A stretch of DNA of 64,000 nt from Pipra filicauda (lineage: Eukaryota; Chordata; Aves; Passeriformes; Pipridae): positions 682,001 to 746,000 of the forward strand of contig NW_024104415.1 of assembly GCF_003945595.2 (NCBI RefSeq). Direction: 5' to 3'. Shown piece after piece: positions 51,001 through 64,000 of the stretch. Made by a program: the position numbers and the translations under genes. A model generated the notes under the pieces. That model saw only the letters and a program-made list of their open reading frames with translations. It had not been told where the DNA came from and did no database searches. Numbering within the stretch: position 1 is the first letter of the stretch; each line of letters begins with the position of its first letter.

Positions 51001-52005
51001 TCCCCACTCCCCTGTGCAATCATCACCCTCTGTGCTGTGTGTGTGGGGGGGCGAAGCAGAGGTGACCCCCCCCCTCCAGGGTCCTGGTCCCCATGTGGGT
51101 GGGGGGACACAGCAGATGGAGCCCCTGCCTCCAAGTGTAAAAAAACCCAGTTTACACCCAGAAATACCATGACCTTCAAACTGAAGCCAGAGTAGAGTGG
51201 TGGTAAAGGTGACATCTCGGGGTCCTGGAATTATTCATCCCGTGATTTCCACATCCCATCCCACTGCTTTGAAAGGCAGAGCAAGTTTTTCTAGCAGCTC
51301 TCTCTCTGTTTGAACCTGGTCATGAAAAATGAAGATATCTCATCACACTTCCACCTCTTCACCAGCCACATCCCTGGGAGGAGCCGGAGCAAGTGACAGT
51401 TTTGTTGCAAATGTAGGGAAGCCCCAGCACGGAGTTCACTGTGCAGATCCAGGTCCTGGAGCTATTTGTGGTTGCAGAGCAGTGTCAATCAGGAATAACA
51501 GCCTCAGGCAGCAAGTGCAGCCCCCAGGGAGTTTTTTCACAGTGAGCAAGGTCAAAGCTTAAACCCATATTTGTTTCTGTGGAGCTAAAAGTGGCAGATT
51601 TTGCCTTGTGGAAAGGAGTGATCCAGATCCCTGGGAAGCAAGTACATGTGTGTGTCCAAGAGGAGAACTGAGCCTGGTTTTTATCAGGTAACTGCCCAAA
51701 TTGACTCCTGAAAACCTCCTTAAAAATTATCTGAATTAGCACATGCTGCAATGTGTTGCCATAGGGGAGAATGATCATTTTAATCAGGATGAAATAAAAA
51801 AGGGGGAAAAACTCACTTCCTTCCCAGTTTGTAGAGTGCCCCTGCCCCAGCTGCCCCACAGGAGCTTTGGGCTGTTTGGAGGAAAACTTAGATTGCTTGG
51901 CTCCAGAATATCACAGGTATATGGTGTTTAGAGAAAATTCTGATTTTATTTCCCCCCCAGTTTTGAACAGTCTCCTTTGCTATCTCTGTAGTGACTGGTG
52001 CCAAA
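45005..52005. other. Intergenic, 7 kb without recognised gene or CR1
   Basis: Mixed composition, locally GC-rich near 50700-51150 with G/C homopolymer runs. A 242-codon open frame lies at 48975-49703 (+). I recognise no protein domain. Confidence 0.45.
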
Positions 52006-52009
52006 CTTG

Positions 52010-52168
52010 GGACAAGGACCTGGAGTGACAGAACAAGGGGAAATGGCTTCCCACTGCCAGAGGGCTGGGTTAGATGGGATATTGGTAAGGAATCCTTTCC
52101 TGTGAGGGTGAAATGAGATGGGCTTTGAGGTCCTTTCCAACCCAAACCATTCCAGGATTCTATGATAA
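52010..52168 (+). mobile_element. CR1 LINE 3' fragment with internal deletion
   Basis: The 'ggcttcccactgccagaggg' line runs directly from 'cctttcctgtgagggtga' into 'atgggctttgaggtcc', skipping about 140 bp of the usual element. Confidence 0.88.
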
Positions 52169-52174
52169 AAAGAC

Positions 52175-55100
52175 CTTACAACAAGTCTAGTTTGCCAATT
52201 TAAAACCATTCTCCCTTGTCCTATCACTACAAAATTCTCTTTCTCTCTAGATACTTTGTGGGCTGCCCTTAGGACTAGAGGTCCCCCTGCACTGTGGTGG
52301 GCAGGAGATGCTCATCTGGCCCAAAACACAAACCCTGCTCTGCTCGGAGAGTGCTCAGACCTGCACCAAAGCACAGCTTATACTTCTCCTGGAGGGTGTT
52401 GGATGCAGGAGGGTATCAGCCACAGGGATATTGCTCTACAACGCTAAAACTGGGTTATACTGTAACTGGAGTTGGAATTCAATAAAAATATCTCTAGAAA
52501 GCAGCAGTAACAGTGTTTAGGTCAACAGTAGCAAAGCAAGGACTAATTAAAATGAGCCTTTCTTCATTCCTTCCTAAGAGGATCTGATGACTTTTTTAAT
52601 CTGAAGTGACAAGGCCACTCTGTCTCTGTCAGCACATTCTGTATCACACCATGCTCTGGGTGTGATGCCAAAGGGGGAGTGGTGGCTGCTGCTGGGACAT
52701 GTCCAGGATTCCATGAGTGCTGTGGTCCATTTTCCAAAATATTTTGAGTGAAGTTAGTCAGACAGTTATTCCTCCTCACATCTCCATCTGCAGAGAGCAG
52801 GTGCCTAAGAAACCCTGAAGATGATGAGTATAGTGGGTAATTAAGTGCCTTTTATATAGCATTAGCCTCTGGAAGCTGGACAAAAGGAACCAGTACCTCT
52901 TGATCTATCATCCCACAGCTTTTGTTCCCTTCAGCCCCGTTTGTAGCTGCTGTTCCATCATGTGGTGTTTAATTTGCAGCCCCAGCATTTGGGTGCTCAG
53001 ACACTTATCTGAGCATGAAGATTTGGACCTGAATTCATGGTGGAAGAACTCCCCCAGCTCATCACAGAGCCCTGCTAATAGTCCTCATTTTGCCTGGGCT
53101 TGCTGGAAAATATGTGTAGGATCTTCATAAAAGGCAATCAGGGATTTAGGATAAAATTATTCCCTTTTAAAAACAGACTTTGAGTCCTGGAAAAGGAGAA
53201 CAGGCACATCCCTGAGGCAGGTCTGACCCATTGCTGGGTTGGCGAGATCATCTCTCCCAAAATCCCTGAAATTTCTGTCTGTGTTACACAGTCCTGGGAA
53301 TAAACTGCAGTGGGCTCACAGCAGCCTCAGGAAGGGAGAAAGAATAGAAGAAAAAAACTTCTCAGGTGTAATTACTTTTCACTAAAAGCAATTAAATGCT
53401 GAATTTGTCCCAGAAAACTGAATCCTTGTGGGACAAATGCTTCATGTTTCAGTCTGGCAGCTCCTGCCTGGTCTCGTTCCATGTCCCAGCCTTGTTTTGT
53501 GGTTCTGCCTGACAGATCTCTCCAAAGTTAAATACAGGTCATGCATGAGACCGTTTATTAAGTGAAAAGAGGGTGAGTTGGAAGCATCTTCCTCCCTTTG
53601 TAAAGAATAGGATTTGCTACAAAGCCCCGAATTGTCAGATTGTGGTTTTGCACATATATCCACTATTGTGCGAGCCTTTCTAACCTTGTTATCTTATTTC
53701 TTTTTCTTCCAGCTCAAATAAAATTCCATTTCTCTCTGCCTGTCCATTAATGTTTTCTTATAATAAGGCAGCCAAAGGGCTGTTGGGCAGGTACAGGGCT
53801 GATGATTACTCAAAAAAGAAAAACCAACCAAAACCAAAAAAATGCCCTTTTCCCATCTTTGGGGCAAGCTGGGCATGCAGTTTGTTGTGGGAAAGAGGGG
53901 CCTTAGACAAATAAAGGTGAAAATCGTCAACTAACGTGTCAAAGCTGGTCTTGTGCTTGCCAAGATGAAAAGCTGGTAAGAAGAGAAGCCAAAGGTGGTG
54001 TTTGTGTTCTCTAATTGGTGATACATATTGAAGTCAGGGCACATGTGTTTTGTATCTGCAGTTTCCCCCCTTGCAGAGCTGTTCCTTCCATCCCTTGTCC
54101 TTCCCAGGCTTCAACTCCAGCTCTTTTTCAGGATCTTTCTTCCACCTGTGTTATTTTATATTTATCTACATTGAATTTCATCTCATGTTTTGCTATTAAC
54201 AGTCTGGACACAAGAGACGCCAGATGAGATGCCTATAGAACCTGTTTGGAAGCACAAGGTGCTTTCCCAGCTGTTTCAGTGGCTTTCCTTGGAACAAAAA
54301 GCTGTGGAGCTGAACTTCTTGGGTTTTCACACACAGCCATTCACTGATCTCAGAATGAGTTTTTCCTCTTCCCCTCTATCAAGCAGTGTCATCTCTGCAG
54401 CATTTCCAGTGCTCCATAGAAACCCCATGTCTGCACATGGCAGCTGGAGAAGGTGCTCTCCAACACGTGCCTCATTCCAATGCTTTCCAGATCTCCAAAC
54501 TGCTCCCTGTTCTCTGTCTGCCCTCAGCATAACAGTCCTTGTGTCACAAGTGAATCCTGACAGCTGGTTTTTCAAGGCTGCAGATAATAAGCAGAAATTG
54601 CTTGATCATTGCCTTCAGAGGTGGTGCTCAGTCTGCAAAGCATCTTGGAGCTGCCTGTGTGGTGAATCCCTGGAACACCAGGCGTGGGTTTTAATCCCAA
54701 GGGAGAGCATTTGATTGTAGCTTTGGGCTGAAGGGAAGCATCACCTGGATTTTAAATTTCTTCCAGCTATCCTCAGGCTTTCATTTCCCCTCCACGTTTA
54801 TAAAATAAAAAGGATGTGGAGTTCTGTCTCACTGGCAGTAATTACCCACTCCTGGTCCTTTTTCCACAGCAGGTCCATGCAGGAAGCACCACCTTCCCTT
54901 CAAGGTGGTGGAGGGAGAGCATGTTTGTGTGCATGGGTTTTCACTTGAATGTAAAAACTCCATTTTCTCTATTTGCTTTTAATCCTGTAAGTCCAAGTAA
55001 TTCCTACGCAAATTTAGGATCAGGCTCTGACTTTGTAGAAAATGGCATAAACTCTTGTGTTTGACTTTCACATTATCTTAATGCTCAGCGAGATGTTTTA

Positions 55101-57885
55101 TGAGAAATATATATATATATACATATCTATAGTCTGTCTGTGTCTCACCACTGAGGGAAATCAAAAGGCAAGGAGTGAGGATGAGGATTTCTTACTCAAT
55201 GCTCAGACTTCTCATCCAGGGCTTTCCTGGGACACTGTGCTCGGACTCTGCTCCACCAGGGCTTTTCTGGGACACCATATCCAAACCCACATCTTCATGC
55301 AGGCACAGTGCTGTGCTTTATTCCCATCTCTTCCCAGGATGGTAAAGGAACACCATGTACTAGTGGGGTTCATCCACTTGGTTTTGTTTCAGAGGCAGGA
55401 GAGGTTGGGCAGCATCTTCAAACCTTCTGGCTGACCTATTTTGTAACTCCATCACATCATAAATTTATGAGCAAATAGGATTTTTTTTTTCAGGAACTCC
55501 AAGGAGAGAGGATGTGACAGTATCCTGGGCAATATTTTCCCTAATCTGTGTAGTCCTGCAATATTAATGCCAAAGGACCACCAAGGAGAGCTCCCTGTTA
55601 TACCATGGACAGCACTGGGAATATCGGCCCACATGGAACCCCTCATGTGGATTTTGCTGGAGAATTTGGAACATTTTGGGGAAATTTCCTTCCTTGAGCA
55701 ACCCCTGTAACATTGTCCTTGCAGCAGTTGGCTCAGTGGGATGCAGAGCCATGTGTGCCCTGTGCCACTGCAAGGGATAGTGGTGGGATGAGTTTTTATC
55801 CCATTGGGTTGATGTCTCTCCCTTCCAGCTCCTCATAGTGTTTTGCAGCTCAGAATTGGCCCTGGCTGCTCTCCTGCTTGGATTATCCTCAGCAGATTCA
55901 CCATGGGCACCCAGCAGGAAAAACGAGTGGATCTGATCCTGCCTTTTGGAACCTTCTTGTTGCAGAACAGGCATGGAAAAACAAATAGAAATATTTCAGT
56001 CTTAGCTCTAAAAAGACTTTTTTGGAGGGACAGGACATCTTTTTGTTTACACTCTGTGACTGTGGTGCTGTTTTCTTGTCTTCATCCCACACCTTGTTCT
56101 TGCTTAGCTCTAAGGATGACTGGTGCTGTTTGCTTGTGTCCTTCACCTTGAGCTCTCAGGATGGTGCTGGGCTGGTACCAGGCTCCTGCGGCAGATGGAG
56201 GTGGAAATGCTGGTCAGCTGGGTTTAGACTTTGACTGGGGTACTAAATTCATGGGCAGTGGGTGTGTGGGAGCCTTGTGTACCCCCAGGAGACTGCTTAG
56301 GGCGGGAACCCTGCTCACCCCATCCCTTGTGTTCCTGGAGCTCACCCCTGGCAGCTGAGTTGTGCTGTACTTAGAGCTCCTGAGTGGAAATTCAGGGGAA
56401 AAGTGGAGGAAGCATTATTTGTATCCAGGGAGTCTGTCCTTTATCCAGATGCAGATAAATCTGCTCTTTATCAAGGACCCAGATTTGCAGAGAGGCTGAG
56501 AGTCCCTCCATGCCTTAAGCTGAGCTGCTGCCGCAGCTTTTGTGGCGTCCTCCTCTATCACCAGCTCTGCACCAAAGAGGCTCCGAGGTACTTGGGGAGA
56601 TTAAAAGGATGATTAAAAAGGAAGAACAAAACCAGATCCAGCAGTCTTTTAAAAGGGGATTTATTTGTAATCACAGAAAGAGGAAAATGAGGTCCCGACC
56701 TGCTGTGTCCAAAGTGGGAGAGTCGTGTTAAGGCCTTGAGCTGGATCCTGGTTCACTTATGATTTTCTACAGCTGTAATTAAATATAAGTTTATCTGGGC
56801 AGGATCTGTCTGCTTATTCCACTCTGAAAAATAAAACGGAAGGGTTTTTGCTTCATTCTTTCTGGGGTTTGTGTAACTTCTAAACTGTGTGAGGCGCTGC
56901 GGGAACACAGCACAGTGGGAGCATTCCTGGGGCTGCCCCAAGGTCACTGAACTCCCTGGATAAGGTCATGTTTCGGGATAAGCCCTGTGCAACAGCAATC
57001 ATGTGAAAGATTTGGTTTTTTTTAAAAAAAATTAGTTTTCCCTCAAAATTTTGGCCTGCCTTAGTTAAAATGGTGGAAAGGAATGGAAACCTTCCATTAG
57101 GAATGTTTGTCCTTCTTGCCTTTGAATGCAAGGAACACATTTTAATTGTTTTGGGTGTTTTCTAGGAAAATGATTTCTAAAGGGAATAATCATATAACAC
57201 ACCTCCAGTTTTCCTCACAAACCTTTGAAGCAAATGAAGACAGAATATTTTTTGCCTCTGAAGGTGTTGTGGTCCTGATTGAAGCCTGAGCTCAGGCCTT
57301 GCCCCTGAGGGGAGTGCTGGAGGCCTCTGCTTGCAATTAATTTTATACAGAAGATTTCTGTAAACAGGTGTAAGTACTGCACACAAGTCAATACTTTGGT
57401 CTGTAGTGCCCAAATTATGAGGAGGTTCTTGCAGCTGTTTATGAGCTCAGGTGTTGTCTCAAATTTGAAGTGTGCTGTTGGAACAAGGGGCCCGGGCAGC
57501 CACAGCCCTCCAGGAGCTCTTGGCAGGATCTGGGCTCAGATTTACCAGGCCTGGTTTTTATCTCCAGCAGTTGACACTCATAAATTCTGCTCAGTCTATT
57601 AAATAATTTCTCATTAGGAATAATTTATTGATGGTATTGGGGAGGATCGTCAGACATGAAGGAGCTGCAGCACAGCAAGGCAGAGCCACGGGGCTATTTG
57701 TGTGTCCTGTTTGCAGGAGGGATGTGGCTCCTGCCCCCTCCTTGTGCTGCCTCTCCAGAACCACATGAACCACTGCTAATGGAGGCCTGGAAGGGCAGTC
57801 GAGTATATAATTCCCAATTATTGCAACTGCTGAGAAAATATAAACTTGTGTTGATGTCAGAGGTGCACGAAAGTGAGGTGTAGCA
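52175..57885. other. Intergenic, no gene recognised
   Basis: Unique sequence with an AT dinucleotide run at 55107-55121. No exon recognised. Confidence 0.45.
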
Positions 57886-57889
57886 TCAT

Positions 57890-58160
57890 GTTCAGGTGGT
57901 GAGAGAGCCAAGGGTGTCCTGGCCTGGATCAGCCATGGTGTGGCCACAGGCCCAGGGCAGTGCCCATTCCCTGTGCTGGGCACTACTGGGGCACCACCAG
58001 TCCTGGGGGCAGTTCTGGGCCCCTCAGGACACGAAAGAGGGGCTGGAGCGTGTCCAGAGAGGGAACAGAGCTGGGGAAGGGTCTGGAGCACCAGGAGCGG
58101 CTGAGGGAGCTGGAGGGGCTCAGCCTGGAGAAAAGGAGGCTCAGTGGCACTTTCTCACTC
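57890..58160 (+). mobile_element. CR1 LINE internal fragment
   Basis: Matches the 26560-26900 copy at 'ggatcagccatggtgtggcc' and 'gaggggctggagcgtgtcc', then continues with 'ggagcaccaggagcggctga' and 'cagcctggagaaaaggaggc'. Tail missing. Confidence 0.88.
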
Positions 58161-58734
58161 TCTGCAACTCCCTGACAGGAGAGTTGTTGGCAGTCCCTGT
58201 GGTGCCCATCTGTAGGTCATGTGGAGCTCAGAGCTGTGTGAGAGTCATTACTGCTTCCCAAGCTTGTGGGGGGTTATTTTTTTTAGTCAAATCTATTTCT
58301 GGATCTTTCATATCTCTGAGAGAGGGAGACACTTCTGTGCTGGGCAGAGTGTAAATGTCTTCTCAGAGCAACACCTGCCTGAGGTGGGGCTGGGGTTGGA
58401 CCGGGGGAGGCTGCAGAGGATGGATGCCTGTGTGGGACAGGCTGTGGAAAACAGAAGTCCCCAAATCAGCAAAGCACAAAGAACCTGGCACAAGTTTTTC
58501 CTACCCAACTTAATTAAACATCTTTGAGCTGGGACTTTGTCAAACTTACTGTCTTTTCAAGGCAGTTCTGGTCTCTAATTGGAGTATTTGAGGAATAGCA
58601 TTTGGAATATTCAAACCCATCTCTGATGATGGTATCACATCGTCCTTTACTCTTTCTCACTCACATTTCTGCACAAATAAATTCCAGAGTCTTGCATACC
58701 CAGAATGTTACTTTTCGTTTTATTTCTTTTGTAC

Positions 58735-58806
58735 TGGGGGATGCTGGAGTTGGACTTTGATGATCCTTGTGGATCCCTTCCAGCTTAGGATATTCTATGA
58801 TTCTGT
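58735..58806 (+). mobile_element. CR1 LINE 3' tail, second tail type
   Basis: 'gatgatccttgtggatccct' then 'taggatattctatgattctg'. Confidence 0.82.
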
Positions 58807-58809
58807 GCT

Positions 58810-60035
58810 GCGGGGCCAATCCACAGGACGGAGAGAACAGCCTTTTCCCTGAAAAACAGATCATTGGGGATGCAGAGATCAGCTGTGAGTGGCAGGTTGG
58901 ATGAGAGTAAATCACTTAACAGACCCTTGCTAATATTTATAAATCATGTGGAGAGTCCAGGAATTTCACTGAGCTCATCTATTGGAGCTTGTCACAGATG
59001 CTGTAATACATCATTGCAATGTCTGAACAGCATAAAATAACTCAAAGAGGAACCAAAGGCCACATCTGGCGTGTCTAGACTCAGAAAATAGGTTATGTTT
59101 GGAAATGTGAGCTCTTCCCCAGAGTCGCTCACCACCAGTTAACATATTTTTGACAGTATTTAATTGCATTTGCACCAGGAGCAAGATCATGTTTAAATTG
59201 CTATTAACTAAGACATTTTCAAGTGTGGCCTATTTTTGCTCCTTGAGAAGTGGCTGTTTTGAGCAGAGCTGTCACCAACATGAGAGGGTACATGTGATGT
59301 GTGAGGAGGTAGGAAAAGTTAAGGGGGGATTTTTTATTATCCCCAATATTTGGTTTGGGTTTATTTCAACTTTTGGCTGCAGACTTCTGTAACTGACTTT
59401 TCTGCAACTGGTTTGTGCCTCTTGGAAAGGAAGGGGGGAGTGGGTTGGGGAATGGGGGGTTCTTGGGTTAGGTGCATCTCTAACTCATCTCACAGAGCTG
59501 TTAAGCTGAGGAAGTCTCTGGTGTTGAGTCTCTCTGTCCTCCTCTGTTCTCATGAGAAGCTTTTTGTATTGTTTGCTGGAAAATTTGCAAGGTGGGAATT
59601 ACTAAGCCTCTTTTCCTGTCTGTCCATTGTCTCAATGTCTTTGAGATGTTCAGCCTTACTGGGTCCAGCTGGGGTCTTTTTTTCTGTTGTTTTCCATGAG
59701 AATTACGTTTCCTTTAATCACTTCTCTGTTAATTATTCACGTTAGACTAACAATTTCTATGTCTAAGGTGGTCAGAGGTTCAGGGCAGAGCCAATCACCA
59801 CTTGCTCCTACACTGCTGCTCACGTGCAGCTGCTTCCCTCGGAGCAGATTATCCAAAACCTGCTGAGGGAATGTGAGCTCCACAAGGAGCCTCCAAGTCA
59901 GAAATCAAAGGGCAAAGATTCTCCAGACAAGAGCTCAGTCACATGTGCTGGTGCACATATTACTCTCTGCTGAGAGTGGAATGTCCAGGCAGGTGGGCAG
60001 CAGTGCCTAGCTCCCAGCAGGGATGTCCTTGGGAA
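58810..60035. other. Intergenic, no gene recognised
   Basis: Unique sequence without a convincing exon. Confidence 0.45.
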
Positions 60036-60039
60036 TCAT

Positions 60040-60170
60040 CCAAGGAATGAATGGACTAGTGCTCTGGTCTAGTTGACAAGGTGGGGATCGGTCACAGGTT
60101 GGACTCGATGATCTTGGAGATGTTTTCCAACCTAAACAACTCTGTGATTCTGTTCTATAATTCTATGATC
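60040..60170 (+). mobile_element. CR1 LINE 3' fragment, third tail type
   Basis: 'gacaaggtggggatcggtca', 'caggttggactcgatgatct' and a tail with repeated 'ttctgttctataattctatg'. Confidence 0.87.
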
Positions 60171-61639
60171 AGCCTTGTACTGTCATGGATGTGATTTTTC
60201 TTTCCAGTGTCTCTTTTTTCAACCTGCATATCATGCTCTGGAGTTGTCCAAGGCATTAACTGTGCTATAGAAAGTAGAGGTGGGAAATCTTAGAAGAGCC
60301 CAACCTGCACTGGTAGTGAAGAGTTCAGCAGTTCAATTTGACCTCATCAGGCAAAGGGTAAAAACCCTTTCAGTCACCTTAACAGGAACTGAGAGCTGTC
60401 AGAGGATGAAGAATTGCAGCCTGGTGTGTTGTCCATGGCTCAAATCAACCGAGCAAACTCATCCCATCCAGGAGCTGAAGCTGCCCTGGCCCCTGCAGAG
60501 GCTGCACATGTCCTGCAGAGCAACCACAGAACACCACAGCTCTGCTGCCTGGGGAATCCTGCATGTTAAATAACCCTTTTCTCGTTCCTCTGTTTCAAAA
60601 TGAGGGTGAGAATTAGTTAGGAATGGATCCTTGAGCTTTAGTTAATCTCGGTCTATCCAGTTCTCTTTCAGCAGTGCCTATTTTTAGCTGCTGCTCGTGA
60701 TGATAGTTTGGTGGGTTTATTAATAGTTGAAGGGAATTTTTGTGCTCCACTGTTTGGGACTGGAAAATGAAATGTGGGGAAATTTGGGAACAGGACATGC
60801 AGCAGAGCTGCAAGCTCCTCCTTGGGAGGAGCTTGACCAAAGCTGTCCTAGGGAGAGCTGGGGGACACTTGTGGTTTGATGTTGGTGGGGTCAGTGCTTG
60901 GTGCCATTGTAAGACCAGGGCCTTCTGTAATATCTGTGCTAATGGTCCTGAGGTCAGTGTGGCTCAAGACTCCAGACATTGGTTGGATTATTTTAATTGC
61001 AACTTTTCTCTTTACAAGCAAAGGGCTCGAGCAGCCTGGGACAAGAGGGGGCTGTTCACAACAGCCCCTGTGCCCCAAAAGCAAGGGGTGATCTGCTTCC
61101 CCCATGCTTTGTCTCTGGAAGAAACTCGGTGCCACTTCTGCTCCTCTGCTCAAACCCTGCAGCTGGTTTTGTGCTTCAAAATCCACTGCAAGGGGACATG
61201 GGCAGCCAGAGACATCCATGCCCTAGTTAGGGAAGGATTTAGATTGTGTTGAAAATCTTGAGGAGATCAATAGATGTGTTTAACGATCTCCTGGTGAAGG
61301 ATGGCTGGAGCTACAGCAACTATTGACCGGGCTGGAGCACCAATAAAGGAATGAGAACTGGCATCCCAGGCACCTCCTGCAGCTCTGCTTGGAGGTGTCA
61401 CAGGAACAACTCGCTGTTAATCACAGTTTCCTACACATCCATTACCCCGAGCTGGGTGCAGGCACCTGGATGTGGTGGGTGACATCCAGCCTCCAGCAAG
61501 GCTTAAGGAGTTTTATCTCCAGCTCTGGTCATGGCCAGGGTGGGGGGTGCCAGAGCTGATGTGTGGGATCATGCAGGACACAGCTTCTGGGGACACCAAG
61601 GAAAGTCTGTGCTCTGTGTTTTGCACAAACATCAGCAAA

Positions 61640-61702
61640 TCTGGTCAGACTTAATGGTTTTACAGGTCTTTCCCAACCTTGATGATGCTGTGATTCTATT
61701 AA
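61640..61702 (+). mobile_element. Short CR1 tail
   Basis: 'caggtctttcccaaccttga' then 'tgatgctgtgattctatt'; about 60 bp. Confidence 0.6.
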
Positions 61703-62747
61703 ACATCAGCCTGGGATGCACCCGTGGAATGCTGCAGTCAGTAGGGCAGGGGGGAGGTGGTGTCCTGGTGGAGGAGGGATGCATCTGGCGGTCCCAAAGT
61801 TCCCCTGTCCTCACATTGTGTGATGCTGTTTCTCCAGGGAAATCACACAGAAACATCTCTGTGTGTCCAGATTTGCAAACCTCTGTCTGCAGTAGGATGT
61901 CAAGTCTGCAAAATCTAGTAACTATGGATTTCATCCCTCCTCCCTGAAATACCACTTTCCCGGATTCCAGATAGTTGATTAAGTTTAATTTTATTTGATT
62001 ATTTTTGTTATTGATTCAATTCTTCTGAATCGATAGTCCAAGAAAGAAAATAAATATTTTTGCAAGATTAATATGAACTTGTTAAGCAAACTGGGAGTGA
62101 AGTCATCCACAGCTCCTTTTTTAGCTCTTTTATTCCCCATTCCATGTTGTGACAGAGCTATTCCTTCCGCTCAGCTAAGAATAGCCAAAGTCTCTCAGGA
62201 GCAGGCTCAGCCATGTGCTTCCTGGGGCTTCATAGGAAGAGTCAACTTTGCAGGAGTGTGTGAGAGGAAAACCACCCCAGCAAGTTGGCTTTGTGTCTTT
62301 ACTGGTCAGGACTGTTTTTTGTCTGCTGTAGGAAATAGCTGGAATAAAACAGTAGAATTCAGCTGCAGTTAGGGGAGGAATTAAATTGAATAAATGAATT
62401 AAATGCAGCTGCAGTTGGGCGATGGATTCAGCCTTAATTCAAAGCTTTCTGTACCTGATGTAGAGATCTGTTGTATCAATCTGGGTGGCTTTTAATACAG
62501 GAGAGCTTTTCCTTGTGTTCCCTTCTCTGTGCAGACTCCCTAGGAGCAGAGAGGGGCAGGGGAAGGCAGGTTGCTGTGCCTGGCTGAGATCCCCTTCCCC
62601 ACGGGGCTGGGATTGGCTGCAGGCTCCAACCCCATAGGAAGCAGTTGTTGTATCAAGGAACAGTCATGGATTCATGGCAAAGTCTGTAGCTGATGGCAGG
62701 GAAAGCAGTGACACAGAGGGCACAGATGGGACGCTTGTGCAACATCA

Positions 62748-62945
62748 CAGTGTCACAGACTCATTATTGTTGGAAAAGCTCTCCCAGACTGTTGAGTCCA
62801 ACCTGTGCCTGATCCCCACCTTCTCGTCCAGCTCAGACCACTGAGTACCACCTCCAGTCGTTCCTTGGACACCTCCAGGGATGGGGACTCCACCACCTCC
62901 CTGGGCAACCCCTTCCAATGCCTGAACACCTTTTCCATGGAAAAA
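62748..62945 (-). mobile_element. CR1 LINE 3' fragment, third tail type
   Basis: Reverse-strand copy: 'gagtccaacctgtgcctgat', 'gatggggactccaccacctc' and 'tgcctgaacaccttttccat'. Confidence 0.88.
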
Positions 62946-62949
62946 TGAG

Positions 62950-64000
62950 TCCTGAGACATGTCCCAGACGTGGAGGTTACCTCTACACTTTGCCCCAGCC
63001 AGGAGCTGAGTCCCACTAACTCATGACATCCCAGGTGAGGTGTCCTGACCAAGCAAACCATCTCGGCCACCATGTCCTTGTTGGCATCTGGAGCTCATAC
63101 AGGGGTTTGGAACCCATTGAGCTGCTCACTATCACCATCACACCACATAACCCCAGACTACCTTGATCAGAAAATTGCTCTTATTTATTCTTTTATTTGC
63201 ATTCAATCTGCGTTTGCTGCACTAGGACGAGAAGTGGGCTCCTTGTCAGAGCTCCTCGTGAGGACTTCACCACAATCAGCAGTGTTTCCACCCCACACGT
63301 TCCAGAGAGATTGGAAAAGCAGTAATTTCATTACAGGAAATTCAACTCATTCTTGACACAGCCATTATATTGATTAGCTGAAATAATTTTGCATAAGTGT
63401 GGTGGCAGCAAATGGCAACTTACGCAAGAGAGGTTAAAATAACAGAATAGGCTTTTTACCACCACTATATTTTTGACTGAATTTACAAAGATGGCACCTT
63501 TGTGACCAAGCTACTTGGTGCCTGTGCTTATGGGATGCCACCATTTGGGAATTAATTAACCCCGAGTGCACAGCCAAGGGAAACAATAGATAACGGCAGC
63601 TCCAAAACTGCTTTTACGCCTTCGTGAGTATTTGTGAAGCAAAGAGGAGAAAAGTCATTAATACCTATTTTCTGCCAGTTTTAGAGCTTAGAATTATCTC
63701 ATTTAGCACTGAAGAAAAGATGAGCTCACAGTAAGAAACCTTGTCTCTAAACTTGCAAATTATTTGTAACCAAGGTGAATATTCCTGATGTTTTCTAAGG
63801 GCTCAATGTGCAGGATGTGGTTCCAAAGACATGTTTCCCCTGAGCTGTTTTTATTGTAACTTGTCCTGTCTCAGGTTTTTGTTCTTTTTTTTTTTTTTTT
63901 TTTTTTAGAATATCAGGTTTTGTTTCAGGTCTTTTAATAATTGGTTTTATTCTTAATTCTTAATAATTGGTTTTATACCTTTGAATTGTCTTTTGCTTCT
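62950..64000. other. Intergenic right edge; poly(T) and short direct repeat
   Basis: A 22-base T run at 63885-63906, and the 16-mer TAATAATTGGTTTTAT twice, at 63934 and 63960. No exon recognised. Confidence 0.6.

Noticed and set aside
54190..54714. 174-codon plus-strand open frame preceded by a splice-acceptor-like tract
   Set aside because: No similarity recognised and no matching donor or neighbouring exon; the tract before it resembles old repeat sequence.

Overview
The window is nuclear DNA from a bird. Two vertebrate genes can be read exon by exon. The rest is littered with 5'-truncated CR1 LINE fragments ending in the avian-type 3' tail (a diagnostic line 'aacccaaacca..tctgggattctatgat' and two related tail types). 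I cannot fix the species.

Layout. Positions 1-4155 hold the 5' two-thirds of RPE65 on the minus strand: coding exons 9 down to 1, residues 1-333, with the last five exons beyond the left edge. A TATA-type promoter lies at about 4219. Positions 4230-7097 are the gap between the two genes and probably hold the DEPDC1 3' UTR. Positions 7098-16319 hold all twelve coding exons of DEPDC1, also on the minus strand (828 codons). They end in a CpG-rich promoter at about 16320-16510 with CCAAT, CHR-like and CRE motifs. RPE65 next to DEPDC1 in the same orientation matches the order on human chromosome 1p31. Positions 16510-64000 contain no coding exon I can recognise. This is AT-rich intergenic DNA with about 20 CR1 pieces, simple repeats, one striking 12-bp minisatellite and one possible non-coding promoter/first exon.

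How the genes work. RPE65 is the retinoid isomerohydrolase of the visual cycle in the retinal pigment epithelium. DEPDC1 is a mitosis-associated protein with a DEP domain and a RhoGAP-like domain. They are functionally unrelated neighbours kept in ancient synteny; every exon found has intact splice sites and reading frame.

The most unusual feature is in DEPDC1 exon 1. Just after the start codon the coding strand carries twelve perfect copies of GGGGCC, the same hexamer (and strand sense) that expands in C9orf72 disease, here translated as a (Gly-Pro)12 N-terminus. Intron 1 directly downstream carries a decayed minisatellite with a palindromic CpG core. All exon boundaries were derived by hand from GT/AG sites and protein similarity recalled from general knowledge; no database search was run.
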